Positions 7,208-15,215 are shown, numbered from the stretch's first letter. The stretch is DNA of 32,439 nt from Merdicola sp905200315 (GCA_902461935.1 CABPZP010000018.1:1-32439), one strand, 5' to 3'. Notes: generated from the letters alone by a model not told the origin. A program made the numbers and translations.

Positions 7208-7441
7208 ATGGAAGAAACTAAAGAATTAAATAAAAAAGTTGAAGATTTATTAAAAGTAACACATGAAGAGCTAATAGAAACATATAAAAGTTTTGATGTG
7301 AATAAAACTAACTTGCAAAATGCGTTTGAAACATATAGTACAATGATAAAAGAACATGAAAATAAGGCAAAAGAAGAAATAGAAAATATAGAAGAAACAG
7401 AAGAGAAAGAGGTAAAGAAAAAACATGGAAAACACAGTTAA
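7208..7441 (+). CDS. Acidic coiled-coil hypothetical protein, 77 aa
   Basis: A 77-aa, highly charged protein predicted to be helical throughout. A run of Glu-rich heptads (ENKAKEEIENIEETEEKEVK) ends in a basic KKKHGKHS tail. RBS GGAGG is well placed. It starts 12 bases after pflA and overlaps the next gene by 17 bases, so translation of the two is probably coupled. No known family recognised; it may be a small partner or scaffold of the next protein. Confidence 0.65.
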   Translation: MEETKELNKKVEDLLKVTHEELIETYKSFDVNKTNLQNAFETYSTMIKEHENKAKEEIENIEETEEKEVKKKHGKHS

Positions 7442-7898
7442 AGACATATATTCAGAAGTATATGCAATATTAAATATGCTAGGAAAAGAATACATAGATA
7501 AACTACCAAAAGATATTTATAATATAATAAAAGAAGAAAAATCTTCGGAATATAATCCAGTATATGCTACAACAGTTGCATTAGATAGACAAGTTGTTAA
7601 GAAAGAATCAATTAGTATAATAGCATTCTTACATTTAAATTATTGGTGCGATGAAGAAGAAAAAATAAAATTAAGAGAATTATTTGATGAAAATGAATAT
7701 AAGTATCAAGAAGAATTAAAACAACAAGAAGAGCAGGAAGTAGAGCAAGAAGATGAAGAGATACAAGATGATAATAATGAAATAGAAATTGGAAAAGAAT
7801 TTTTATCAATGATTGTATATAAAGAAGAAAATTTTGTACAGAAAATTTTTAATAAAATAAGAAGATTATTTTCAAGAAAAAAAGAAATGTATGAATAA
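7425..7898 (+). CDS. Hypothetical protein with acidic insert and basic tail, 157 aa
   Basis: The first 65 residues (DIYSEVYAILNMLGKEYIDK, LPKDIYNIIKEEKSSEYNP, SISIIAFLHLNYWCDEEEK) resemble small helical proteins common in clostridial genomes with no assigned function. Then comes a Glu/Gln-rich linker (QEEQEVEQEDEEIQDDNNE), and the protein ends in a basic amphipathic helix (FNKIRRLFSRKK) that could bind membrane or nucleic acid. It overlaps the preceding gene by 17 bases, indicating one transcription unit. Function unknown. Confidence 0.7.
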   Translation: MENTVKDIYSEVYAILNMLGKEYIDKLPKDIYNIIKEEKSSEYNPVYATTVALDRQVVKKESISIIAFLHLNYWCDEEEKIKLRELFDENEYKYQEELKQQEEQEVEQEDEEIQDDNNEIEIGKEFLSMIVYKEENFVQKIFNKIRRLFSRKKEMYE

Positions 7899-7925
7899 AA
7901 TTATTTATAAAATAATAAAATAAGA

Positions 7926-7954
7926 TTGACATGTTTTATAATAGTTGTTATACT
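7926..7954 (+). promoter_or_regulatory. Near-consensus SigA promoter of small RNA B
   Basis: TTGACA (7926-7931), 17-base spacer, TATACT (7949-7954). No ORF follows before a terminator 50 bases on. Confidence 0.75.
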
Positions 7955-7960
7955 ATATTT

Positions 7961-8030
7961 AACTTTACCACTACTAAAAGTAGTCGGTCGTCAGAATATT
8001 TTGGAGAGTTCACAGCATCTCTCCTTTTTT
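7961..8030 (+). ncRNA. Candidate small RNA, family member B
   Basis: The predicted ~70-nt transcript starts with ATTTAACTT, as in the unit at 3899-3970. It folds a small hairpin ACTAC-TAAAA-GTAGT followed by CGGTCGTCA, and ends with the terminator GGAGAG / CTCTCC plus TTTTTT. No start codon or RBS is present. Promoter boxes and 5' end are conserved with the other unit while the terminator stem differs, which suggests two members of one small RNA family. Function unknown. Confidence 0.65.
8003..8030 (+). terminator. Intrinsic terminator of small RNA B
   Basis: GGAGAG (8003-8008) / CTCTCC (8019-8024) with a 10-base loop and TTTTTT. A 60-bp repeat element lies directly behind the T tract. Confidence 0.85.
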
Positions 8031-8106
8031 ATATTATAGGAAATTCCTGTTTTTGATGTAGGGGTCGGCGTCCCCGACGACCCGGGTGGCGAAGCCACTT
8101 TTTTAT
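8025..8106 (+). mobile_element. Terminator-associated 60-bp palindromic element, copy 2
   Basis: The core 8039-8098 is base-for-base identical to copy 1. The left flank is again TTTTTTATATTATA behind a terminator, and the right flank is TTTTTTAT. Its terminal GTGGC/GCCAC hairpin plus T tract abuts the stop codon of the reverse-strand MazF-like gene. Identity to copy 1 suggests recent movement or gene conversion. Confidence 0.75.
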
Positions 8107-8774
8107 TTTGTGAAAAATTTAATAATATTTTCATCTATTAAATTTAGACTTTTTTCTGATAAACGAATATGTTTTAAAATGTCATCATCATAAATTCTTT
8201 GCTTACTAATAGTGGTTATTTGATTGATGAGTGCAATACTACCCTTCTTCATTTTAGAGATTTCATTTTTTATTTTTTGGGAATATTCAAAAATAGAATA
8301 TAAATTTTTTTCTGATGGATTTAAATTGTTTTTTATATCGAATGAAAAATTTTCAAATTGTTTAGAATATAAGTTGTTTAATGCATTGTATATTTCGTTT
8401 CCTAAATCAATAGAAGTTTTAGGATATTTTTTATTTTTTTTGGAAGTCAAAGGAATAATGTTTAAAGTTCCATTTTTAGGATTATCAAATTTATTTAAAA
8501 CAATACAATAATGAAGTCCTCCTAACTCATTACCAATATTGAATCCAAGATTTACTTTTATAATACTTCCACGTTTAAAAGTAATTAATTTAGTTGTATC
8601 AAAAACTTTTTCTTCATCATGATAATTGGAAAAGTCATTGATCCAATAAGCTAATAAATGACTTTTTTTAAATTCCATTGAATTTATATGTTTGAGAAAT
8701 GAAAGGTTAAGTCTTTCTAAAGAATTATTTTTATGTATAATAGCATTTTCTTTTTGAAAATTAAAATCGTTCAT
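8103..8774 (-). CDS. PemK/MazF-like toxin-family protein with N-terminal extension
   Basis: A 223-aa protein. Residues ~67-110 carry the MazF/PemK hallmark strand set (RGSIIKVNLGFNIGNELGGL, then HYCIVLNKF and LNIIPLTSK), and the closing motif ALINQITTISKQRI near residue 190 matches the family's Q-x-R/T-x-x-K-x-R region. MazF proteins are sequence-specific mRNA endonucleases. It is about twice the usual MazF length because of a helical N-terminal extension and an insert rich in Asn/Lys. No antitoxin-like gene adjoins it. It is the second gene of an operon, 13 bases after an ArsP_2-like permease, with RBS GGAGG. Toxicity is not implied by sequence alone. Confidence 0.75.
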   Translation of the reverse strand: MNDFNFQKENAIIHKNNSLERLNLSFLKHINSMEFKKSHLLAYWINDFSNYHDEEKVFDTTKLITFKRGSIIKVNLGFNIGNELGGLHYCIVLNKFDNPKNGTLNIIPLTSKKNKKYPKTSIDLGNEIYNALNNLYSKQFENFSFDIKNNLNPSEKNLYSIFEYSQKIKNEISKMKKGSIALINQITTISKQRIYDDDILKHIRLSEKSLNLIDENIIKFFTK

Positions 8775-8787
8775 TAAAAACCTCCAA

Positions 8788-9633
8788 TTATAAAAATATA
8801 CTTAATATAAATCCACTTAAAACTCCAATAATATAAAGTAAAGCTGTAATGAATATATTTTCCTTTAGGTTATTGTTAACCCTAAATAATACAAGTAATC
8901 CTAAACCTGCATTTACAAGTAATCCAGAAATCATTGTTGAAAGAGGAATTACTCCAGATAAGTTAAGTTGTGTTAAAATTACAGATGAAGCACAATTAGG
9001 AATTAGTCCTACAAAACTTGCAAGAATTGGCCCTAAAATTTTATTGCTATTAAAAATACTACTAATAGTATCTTCTCCTATAAAATGTATTAATAAATTT
9101 AGTATAAAAGATACAATTATTATAAATACAAATATATTTAAAGAATGTTTTATAGCAGACTTTACAACACCGTGTTCACAATCGCAATGGTCATGTTCAC
9201 AAAGATGTTCAATTTCTTTTTCAATATTTTTTTCTTTATTATTAAATTTTGAAAATAAATCTATAATAAATCCACAAACCATACCAATTAATAATTTTAT
9301 TAAAATTACTTTTCCAATAAGACTTATAGGTGCAGCTTCAGAAATTAAAATTGGAAGCATTTCATCAGAAGTTGATAAAAAAATAGCAATTAATGTACCT
9401 AAACTTATAACTCTTCCAGCATAAAAATTAGCAGCAGCAGCAGAAAAACCACATTGAGGAACTATTCCTAGCAAACTACCAATAGCTGGTCCAAATTTAC
9501 CAGATTTTTTTATAACATTTTGAGCCTTACCACCAGTTTTGTGTTCTAAATATTCTAAAATTAAATAAGTAACAAACAAAAAAGGAAGTAATTTTATACT
9601 ATCTATAAGTGTATCTAAAATTATATCCAACAT
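8788..9633 (-). CDS. ArsP_2-like (10TM heavy-metal exporter family) permease
   Basis: A 281-aa integral membrane protein. Two homologous halves are visible: GSLLGIVPQCGFSAAAANFY with LGTLIAIFLSTSDEMLPIL in the first, and ASFVGLIPNCASSVILTQL with STMISGLLVNAGLGLLVLF in the second. A cytosolic linker between them has a His/Cys cluster (CEHDHCDCEHG) able to bind metal. This layout fits the putative heavy-metal exporter family annotated ArsP_2 (DUF2899), sometimes called a putative manganese transporter. The substrate is not known. RBS AGGAG precedes the ATG by 11 bases. The MazF-like gene follows in the same operon. Confidence 0.8.
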   Translation of the reverse strand: MLDIILDTLIDSIKLLPFLFVTYLILEYLEHKTGGKAQNVIKKSGKFGPAIGSLLGIVPQCGFSAAAANFYAGRVISLGTLIAIFLSTSDEMLPILISEAAPISLIGKVILIKLLIGMVCGFIIDLFSKFNNKEKNIEKEIEHLCEHDHCDCEHGVVKSAIKHSLNIFVFIIIVSFILNLLIHFIGEDTISSIFNSNKILGPILASFVGLIPNCASSVILTQLNLSGVIPLSTMISGLLVNAGLGLLVLFRVNNNLKENIFITALLYIIGVLSGFILSIFL

Positions 9634-9778
9634 AAATATTCTATCTCCTAAAATAAACTAAAACTTATTTTAGCACAGAATTATGTAATTTACAAGGAAA
9701 ATTATTCAGAATGAATCACATAGATGGAGAAAATTAAATAATACATTATGATTAATAAAATTTAAATAAATCAAATTT

Positions 9779-9815
9779 AACGTTGTATGGGCAGACGCCT
9801 CTGTCTGCCCCATAT
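9779..9815 (+). repeat. GTTGTAGGGGCGGAC-family palindrome (GGGCAGAC variant)
   Basis: GGGCAGAC (9789-9796), loop GCCTCT, GTCTGCCC (9803-9810): an 8-bp perfect stem. Relative to the GGGCGGAC copies one base pair is changed on both strands (G-C to A-T), so pairing is preserved. Confidence 0.8.
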
Positions 9816-9864
9816 GTTAGACATTATTATTTGTAACACAATAATTTTTTGTATATAACAATGG

Positions 9865-10722
9865 TTAAATTTCAAAATTTTCTTTAATTTCATCAATTTT
9901 ATTTTTAACAGCATCATAACCATATTTATAGCAAGAATCTAGCTTACTTACATCTAATAAACTACATTTATCAGTATAAATATCTAAAATATAATCACTT
10001 TTTGAAAGAGAATTTTCTGAAATTTGTTTTCCCATAATATCAATGGTTTTCATTACATAGTCCATAATATTGCTATTTTCATCTATTTTATCACTATGAA
10101 AACTAATAGCAATTACTTTGTCTGCGCCTTGCTTTTTTACTTCTTCCACTGGAATATTATCTAAAATTCCACCATCCATAAATAAATGCTCTTTAAATTT
10201 ACAAGGAGAAAAGGCAGCAGGAAAAGAACTACTTGCAGTTACACTTTTTCCAATTGTAATGTCGGTAATATATCTAGATTTATCTTTTGCATCTTTTGGT
10301 ATATTATTTGTGAATATATATTCTGTGGAATTTAAAATATCCACAGCTGGAATTACTAATGGTATTTTTACATCCGAAATCCTTTGAACTCCTTTTTTAT
10401 AAGCAAATCTATTAAATGCCTTTTCTATATTTTCACCACTATGCAAACCTTTTAGTGAAGTTGTTTTGTTAATAAAATAATTACCAACTCCAGAAATTAT
10501 AGGAGCACTATTAACATTAATAATCTCTTTGGCATATCTTTTAAATAACTCGTATATGTAATAAGGAGAGTAACCGATGGCGTATAAACTAGCAATAATA
10601 CTACCACTACTGCAACCGCCAATAATATCTATATTAATATTTTCTTCCTCGAAAGCTTTTAAAACACCTGCATGAGCAATTCCTCTAATTCCACCACCAG
10701 AAAGAGCTAATCCAATTTTCAT
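9865..10722 (-). CDS. Patatin-like phospholipase family protein
   Basis: A 285-aa acyl hydrolase of the RssA/YlbK-like patatin group. The oxyanion-hole motif GGGIRG is at residues 9-14, the nucleophile elbow GCSSG has Ser38, and the catalytic Asp lies in MDGGILDN, giving the Ser-Asp dyad. The start at 10722 is preferred to an in-frame GTG nine bases upstream, because that GTG is part of the RBS region (GAGGTG). There is no signal peptide, so it should be cytosolic. Monocistronic, divergent from rpsF. The lipid substrate cannot be told from sequence. Confidence 0.92.
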   Translation of the reverse strand: MKIGLALSGGGIRGIAHAGVLKAFEEENINIDIIGGCSSGSIIASLYAIGYSPYYIYELFKRYAKEIINVNSAPIISGVGNYFINKTTSLKGLHSGENIEKAFNRFAYKKGVQRISDVKIPLVIPAVDILNSTEYIFTNNIPKDAKDKSRYITDITIGKSVTASSSFPAAFSPCKFKEHLFMDGGILDNIPVEEVKKQGADKVIAISFHSDKIDENSNIMDYVMKTIDIMGKQISENSLSKSDYILDIYTDKCSLLDVSKLDSCYKYGYDAVKNKIDEIKENFEI

Positions 10723-10789
10723 AAATAACACCTCTTATAATTATATTATTAACAAACATAAAATGTTTATACAAATTGCAAGCTTTTGC

Positions 10790-10818
10790 TTGATTTTTAT
10801 GGTAAACTATGTTAGAAT
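10790..10818 (+). promoter_or_regulatory. SigA-type promoter of the rpsF operon
   Basis: TTGATT (10790-10795), 17-base spacer, TAGAAT (10813-10818), about 79 bases before the rpsF ATG. Confidence 0.65.
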
Positions 10819-10832
10819 AGGCAAAGTTGAAA

Positions 10833-10872
10833 AGTGAGAGCTTTTCTCCTTACTCATTGTAACAATGGGTTA
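10833..10872 (+). promoter_or_regulatory. Candidate ribosomal-protein leader (rpsF 5' UTR)
   Basis: Two stacked stems lie just before the RBS: AGTGAG...CTTACT, and ACTCATTG-TAA-CAATGGGT (10852-10870, 8 bp with one G-U). Many bacteria regulate rpsF-rpsR through an S6:S18-binding leader, and this position fits. I could not confirm the conserved bulge sequence of that motif. Confidence 0.4.
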
Positions 10873-10896
10873 TATATCCAAAAGGAGGTGAAAATA

Positions 10897-11184
10897 ATGA
10901 ATAAATACGAAAGTGTTATCATTATTAATCCATCTGTTGAAGAAGAAGGAATGAAAAACCTTATTAAAACTTTTACAGATTTGATTAATAAAAATGGTAA
11001 AGTTGAAAAAGTAGACGAGTTAGGTAAAAAGAAATTAGCTTATGAAGTTAAGAAAAACAAAGAAGCTTATTATGTAGTATTTACTTTTGAAGCTGCACCA
11101 GAATCTATAGCAGAATTAGAAAGAAACTATAGAATTACAGATGAAGTAATTAAATTTATAGTTGTAAGAAAAGACGAAAAATAA
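10897..11184 (+). CDS. rpsF: 30S ribosomal protein S6
   Basis: A 95-aa protein with the S6 pattern: MNKYESVIIINPSVEEEG at the N-terminus, a DLINKNGKVEKVDELGKKKLAYEVKK centre, and YRITDEVIKFIVVRKDEK at the end. S6 binds S18 and 16S rRNA in the 30S platform. The start is set at 10897, behind AAAGGAGGTG; an in-frame ATG at 10834 would read through the leader hairpins and is rejected. First gene of rpsF-ssb-rpsR. Confidence 0.97.
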   Translation: MNKYESVIIINPSVEEEGMKNLIKTFTDLINKNGKVEKVDELGKKKLAYEVKKNKEAYYVVFTFEAAPESIAELERNYRITDEVIKFIVVRKDEK

Positions 11185-11223
11185 GAAGTAGGGAGCCTTC
11201 TAGAAAGGTTTAGGTAATTGTAA

Positions 11224-11640
11224 ATGAACAAAGTAATTTTAATGGGAAGATTAACAAGAGATCCAGAAGTTAGATATACACAAACTAACAATACTATGGT
11301 TGCAACATTTTCTTTAGCAGTAAATAGAAGATTTGTACGTCAAGGTGAAGAAAGACAAGCAGATTTTATAAACATAGTTGCATGGGGAAAAACTGCAGAA
11401 TTCTGTAGTAAATATTTTAGAAAAGGTCAACAAGTTGGAATAATTGGAAGAATCCAAACAAGAACTTGGGATGATGACCAAGGACAAAAACACTATGTAA
11501 CAGAAGTTGTTGCAGAAGAAACATATTTTGCAGATAGTAAAAGAGATGGAGATACAAGTGGTTTTGAAAATACATTTGGAGAAATGCCAGGTGGAAATTC
11601 AGACTTTGAAACTACTTCAGGAGATGATTTACCATTTTAA
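11224..11640 (+). CDS. ssb: Single-stranded DNA-binding protein
   Basis: A 138-aa SSB with an OB fold over residues 1-110 (MNKVILMGRLTRDPEVRYTQ, FINIVAWGKTAEFCSKYFRKGQ, VGIIGRIQTRTWDDDQGQK). A short Gly-rich acidic linker leads to the C-terminal tip DDLPF that recruits repair and replication partners. It sits between rpsF and rpsR as in most Firmicutes, 39 bases after rpsF. Length and tip are normal. The RBS directly before ATG is weak, so expression may rely on operon readthrough. Confidence 0.97.
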   Translation: MNKVILMGRLTRDPEVRYTQTNNTMVATFSLAVNRRFVRQGEERQADFINIVAWGKTAEFCSKYFRKGQQVGIIGRIQTRTWDDDQGQKHYVTEVVAEETYFADSKRDGDTSGFENTFGEMPGGNSDFETTSGDDLPF

Positions 11641-11662
11641 GTAAAGAAAGGGGGAAAATGAA

Positions 11663-11938
11663 ATGGCAGACAAAAAACATAACAATAATAGAAGAAACAA
11701 CGATGATGATTACAATCCAAGATTCAGAAAAATGAGAAAAAAAGTATGTCCTTTATGTGCTAATAAAGATTTAGTATTAGATTATAAAAATGCTGAACAA
11801 TTAAAAAAATTCATAAATGATAAAGGTAAAATACTACCAAGAAGAGCAACAGGAGCATGTGCTAAACATCAAAGAGACATTACTTTAGAAGTAAAAAGAG
11901 CAAGACATATTGCTGTATTACCATATACAACATTATAA
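11663..11938 (+). CDS. rpsR: 30S ribosomal protein S18
   Basis: A 91-aa S18. An Asn/Asp/Lys-rich N-terminal extension of about 25 residues precedes the conserved KMRKKVCPLC, YKNAEQLKKFINDKGKILPRR and TGACAKHQRDITLEVKRAR motifs. The CPLC and CAKH pairs identify the zinc-binding (C+) form, unlike the Bacillus type without zinc ligands. RBS AAAGGGGG is well placed. Third gene of the rpsF operon. Confidence 0.96.
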   Translation: MADKKHNNNRRNNDDDYNPRFRKMRKKVCPLCANKDLVLDYKNAEQLKKFINDKGKILPRRATGACAKHQRDITLEVKRARHIAVLPYTTL

Positions 11939-12041
11939 TAAAAAATATTAATTATTGATAAATTTTTGTAATATTACATATAATAATATTACTTGAAACA
12001 TAAAGTTTTCAGCATTATATAATTGTTTTAATAAATGTTAA

Positions 12042-12120
12042 TCGCCTCCTAGAGGGCGAAATGTAAATAGAGCTAGGTAATAAATGTATAGGGAGCTTAT
12101 TTTTATGGCTCTCTATTTTT
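12042..12120 (+). terminator. Paired hairpins and terminator downstream of rpsR
   Basis: TCGCC-TCCTAGA-GGCGA (12042-12059, with one unpaired G) is followed by AGGGAGC...GCTCTCT (12090-12114) and a T-rich tail. Part of the intervening AAATAGAGC could pair with the terminator's right arm instead (GCTCTCTATTT), so an attenuator is possible. It may simply end the rpsF operon, though it is over 100 bases from the stop. Confidence 0.5.
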
Positions 12121-12139
12121 GTGCTTAAATAAAAGGTGG

Positions 12140-12359
12140 TGAAAAAATAAAATTAGAAAGAGGAAAATCAAAATATGTTTCCTACATTAGAAAAATATAT
12201 AAAAGATAAAAAAATGTTTTGGTATTAAGGAAAAAGCAAAATGAAATAATGTTTAATGCTATAAATATAATTTCAATGACTTTTCAACAAAATATTGATA
12301 TTACGTTTAAAAACATAGTTGAGTTTTACAACGAAATTTATAAGGAATTAAATTTGTAA
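12140..12359 (+). pseudogene. Possible degraded small gene
   Basis: A frame reads KIKLERGKSKYVSYIRKIYK, meets a TAA at an A-rich stretch, and continues KNVLVLRKKQNEIMFNAINI ... to a stop at 12357-12359. The halves look like one lysine/isoleucine-rich helical protein of about 70 aa with one nonsense or indel event. A GGTGGTG RBS-like sequence precedes it. No family recognised. It could be chance coding in AT-rich DNA. Confidence 0.3.
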
Positions 12360-12371
12360 AAAAAAGCAGAA

Positions 12372-13505
12372 TTAATTTAATCCCGCTTTTAAAATTGTGC
12401 AAATGTCTTTTGTCGAATTTCTATTTGAAATTTTTTTTGTGTTTTCTTTCATTTGTTTTAATTTCGCATCATTTGATATAAAGTTAGAAATTGTTTCTGT
12501 TATATTCATTTGTTTTTTTAGCCAAATTCCAATGTTTGAATGCTCTAAAAATTGAGCATTTTCTTCTTCTTGACCTGGTATTGGGTTTATAATAATCATT
12601 GGAAGTCCTGAAACTAAGCTTTCTGTGGTTGTTAGTCCACCTGGTTTTGTAATAACTATATCTGAAATAGCCATTAATTCTGGAACATTGTTTACAAATT
12701 CAAATACTCTTATAAAATCTGTTTTATTAGCAGCTTTTACAATTTGATTAAAATCTTCATACATTTTTTTATTTTTTCCTGAAATTGCAATAACTTGTAT
12801 ATTGTTAAAATCATTTACAAGTGTATTAAAAATTTCTAAAGTTCTAGATTTTCCAAGACCAAATTTTCCGCCAGCAAAAAATAAAATTGTTTTTAAATTT
12901 TCTTTTAAACCTAAAGAGTTTAATATTTTGCTTGTATTAAAGGTTTCTAAAAATTTATTAGAAATTGGAATTCCTGTTGCAAATATCTTATTCTCAGGAA
13001 TATTTTTTGAAATTAAATATTCTTTCATTTTATTATGTGCAACAAAAAAATAATCTGTATAATCACTTCCTACAAGCCATTGGTCATGAGGAGCAAAGTC
13101 TGTTAGAATTGTTGCAATTTTTGAAGTTATTTTGCCTTTTCTTTTTAAATAACTACACATTTGACTGCCGAATGGATGTGTAGAAATAATTAAATCTGGA
13201 TTTTTTTCTCGTAATAAACGTAATAATTTAATTGCAAAAACTTGATTAGATCTTGTTGTAATATGAGCAAGAGGACCTTTTTGAGAATCACTATAAATTT
13301 TCCCCCATGCCCAAGGTGCCTTTTTGGCCATTTCATTGTATGCAGTAGTTGTAATTTTTTCTATAGGTTTATTTATGTATTTCATACAGTCTATTAATTC
13401 TACATCTATATTTTCATAATTACTGCTTAAATAATTTTTTATAGAATTAGCAGCAGAAAGATGACCACCACCATAAGATGCGTAAAATATTAATATTTTT
13501 TTCAT
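12372..13505 (-). CDS. MGDG-synthase/UgtP-family glycosyltransferase
   Basis: A 377-aa GT-B glycosyltransferase. The N-terminal domain (MKKILIFYASYGGGHLSAAN, with the GGGH loop) matches the MGDG_synth family, and the C-terminal domain carries the donor-binding signature VNNVPELMAISDIVITKPGGLTTTESL and INPIPGQEEENAQFL. Relatives transfer glucose or galactose from UDP-sugars to diacylglycerol to make membrane glycolipids and lipoteichoic-acid anchors (UgtP/YpfP in Bacillus). The exact sugar is unknown. RBS AAGGAG lies 8 bases before the ATG. Monocistronic. Confidence 0.9.
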   Translation of the reverse strand: MKKILIFYASYGGGHLSAANSIKNYLSSNYENIDVELIDCMKYINKPIEKITTTAYNEMAKKAPWAWGKIYSDSQKGPLAHITTRSNQVFAIKLLRLLREKNPDLIISTHPFGSQMCSYLKRKGKITSKIATILTDFAPHDQWLVGSDYTDYFFVAHNKMKEYLISKNIPENKIFATGIPISNKFLETFNTSKILNSLGLKENLKTILFFAGGKFGLGKSRTLEIFNTLVNDFNNIQVIAISGKNKKMYEDFNQIVKAANKTDFIRVFEFVNNVPELMAISDIVITKPGGLTTTESLVSGLPMIIINPIPGQEEENAQFLEHSNIGIWLKKQMNITETISNFISNDAKLKQMKENTKKISNRNSTKDICTILKAGLN

Positions 13506-13806
13506 AAAAAAACTCCTTATAATTTATTTATAATACAAAATGATGAATTAATCAAAAGTAAAGATACACATAATTATAATGAAATTTATTATAATTATGC
13601 TTTATATAAAAATATTGTCAGGCAATGTAGGAGCGGACGCCTCTGTCCGCCTAAATGTAATCAAAATAAATTTAACTTGCAATATTAATTTTAATAAATT
13701 TAAATGATTTTAAAAAATTCTAACATAAATTAAATAAAAATTCAAAAAATGGAATAATTTTTTAAAAATTTATGCAAAATATTATAAAAAAAGTGTAGGT
13801 GTTTTT
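13506..13806. other. Divergent intergenic region
   Basis: A 301-bp AT-rich region between the divergent glycosyltransferase gene and ypeB. It holds one palindromic repeat (13624-13652) and, near the right end, GGAATA (13751-13756) 18 bases before CAAAATA (13775-13781), a weak SigG-like match that would suit ypeB. Otherwise nothing was seen. Confidence 0.4.
13624..13652 (+). repeat. GTTGTAGGGGCGGAC-family palindrome
   Basis: ATGTAGGAGCGGAC-GCCTCT-GTCCGCC. A 6-bp core stem GCGGAC/GTCCGC (13633-13638, 13645-13650) with the family loop GCCTCT. Confidence 0.8.
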
Positions 13807-15183
13807 ATGAAAGAAAATATTAAAAAAGCAATTAATAATAAATTTGTTAGAATTATAATAATTGTTGCAATTTTACTTTTAAGTTTATTGGTGAGTTTTA
13901 TAATTTATCAAAATGAAAAATATATTCAAGTTTCTGAAAATGATTATAATCAATCTTTGTATGAATTAATAAATTATGTGCAAAATGTGGAAACTTATCT
14001 TGCAAAATCTGTAATATCCACAACTCCTGAACATGGAGCGGAAACTCTTACAAATGTATGGAGAGAAGCAAATCTTGCTCAAGCTTATTTAGCAGAATTA
14101 CCTGTTAATACAAATGAACTTGAAAAAACAGAAAAATTTTTAAATCAAGTAAGTGATTATAGTTATAGTTTATCAAGAAAAAATATTTACAATGAAAGTT
14201 TAACACAAGAAGAATTAGATAATTTAAATGAATTATATAATTATAGTGTTGAATTAGAAAATACATTAGCACAATTATCTACAGATATGGAAAGTGGAAG
14301 AATAAGTTGGAAACAATTAACTCAAAGAACAAACAATGCATTTGCTCAACAAGTTAGTAATATTTCTTTAGATAGTTTTAGTAATTTAGAAGAAAATTTT
14401 CATGAATATTCAGGACTTATATATGATGGAGCATTTTCAGAACACTTAACTTTAAAAGAAAAGAAAGGACTGACAGGAGAAGAAGTATCAGAAGAAGATG
14501 CAAAAAAAGTTGTAGAAAATTTTGTAGGAACAGAAAACATAAAAGAAATTTCATTAAATGGAGAATCTGAAAATACAGAAATACTAACTTACGACTTTAG
14601 TGTAAATTTACAAGATGGTAGAGATGATAACAAAATGAGCATTTCAATTAGTAAAAAAGGTGGACATATTGTGTATATGTCATACAATAGAGAGATAAAT
14701 GTAGAAAGTATGAATGAAGAAGAAGCGGTAGCAAAGGCAAAAGAGTTTTTAGTTTCAAGAGAAATAAAAAATATGAAAGAAACTTACTATATAAAAGAAG
14801 GCGGAATGTTAACAATAAATTTTGCATATGAACAAAATGGAGTAATAATTTATCCAGATTTAATTAAAATAAAAATCGCTTTAGATAATGGACAAATAAT
14901 GGGAATGGAAACAAGTGGATACTTAAATTCACATTATGTTAGAAATATTGAAAATCCAAAAATAACATTGGAAGAAGCTAAAAAAACATTAAATAAAAAA
15001 TTAGAAGTAGAAAGTGAAAAATTAGCAATAATTCCAACAGAATATCAAACAGAAATACTTTGTTATGAATTTAAAGGAAAAGTAAACGACAAAAATTATA
15101 TAGTATATATAAATGCAGAAAACGGAAGAGAAGAAGATATATTACTAGTTGTAGATACTGGAAATGGAACACTAACAATGTAA
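13807..15183 (+). CDS. ypeB: Spore germination protein YpeB
   Basis: A 458-aa protein. An N-terminal membrane anchor (residues ~14-35, FVRIIIIVAILLLSLLVSFI) is followed by the YpeB helical region (YNQSLYELINYVQNVETYLA, LTNVWREANLAQAYLAELP) and a C-terminal half with two PepSY-like repeats (MNEEEAVAKAKEFLVSREI; KITLEEAKKTLNKKLEVES). In Bacillus YpeB is needed to hold the cortex-lytic enzyme SleB in dormant spores. No sleB adjoins it here, which is unusual because the two genes are commonly paired. An SASP gene follows 94 bases later, consistent with forespore expression. Confidence 0.93.
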   Translation: MKENIKKAINNKFVRIIIIVAILLLSLLVSFIIYQNEKYIQVSENDYNQSLYELINYVQNVETYLAKSVISTTPEHGAETLTNVWREANLAQAYLAELPVNTNELEKTEKFLNQVSDYSYSLSRKNIYNESLTQEELDNLNELYNYSVELENTLAQLSTDMESGRISWKQLTQRTNNAFAQQVSNISLDSFSNLEENFHEYSGLIYDGAFSEHLTLKEKKGLTGEEVSEEDAKKVVENFVGTENIKEISLNGESENTEILTYDFSVNLQDGRDDNKMSISISKKGGHIVYMSYNREINVESMNEEEAVAKAKEFLVSREIKNMKETYYIKEGGMLTINFAYEQNGVIIYPDLIKIKIALDNGQIMGMETSGYLNSHYVRNIENPKITLEEAKKTLNKKLEVESEKLAIIPTEYQTEILCYEFKGKVNDKNYIVYINAENGREEDILLVVDTGNGTLTM

Positions 15184-15215
15184 AAAATTGAAAAAATAAA
15201 TTTAATAATACTGCC

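Noticed and set aside
7961..8030. Small protein gene in the transcript before the second 60-bp element
   Set aside because: No ATG, GTG or TTG with an RBS opens a frame between promoter and terminator, so it is listed as a candidate small RNA.
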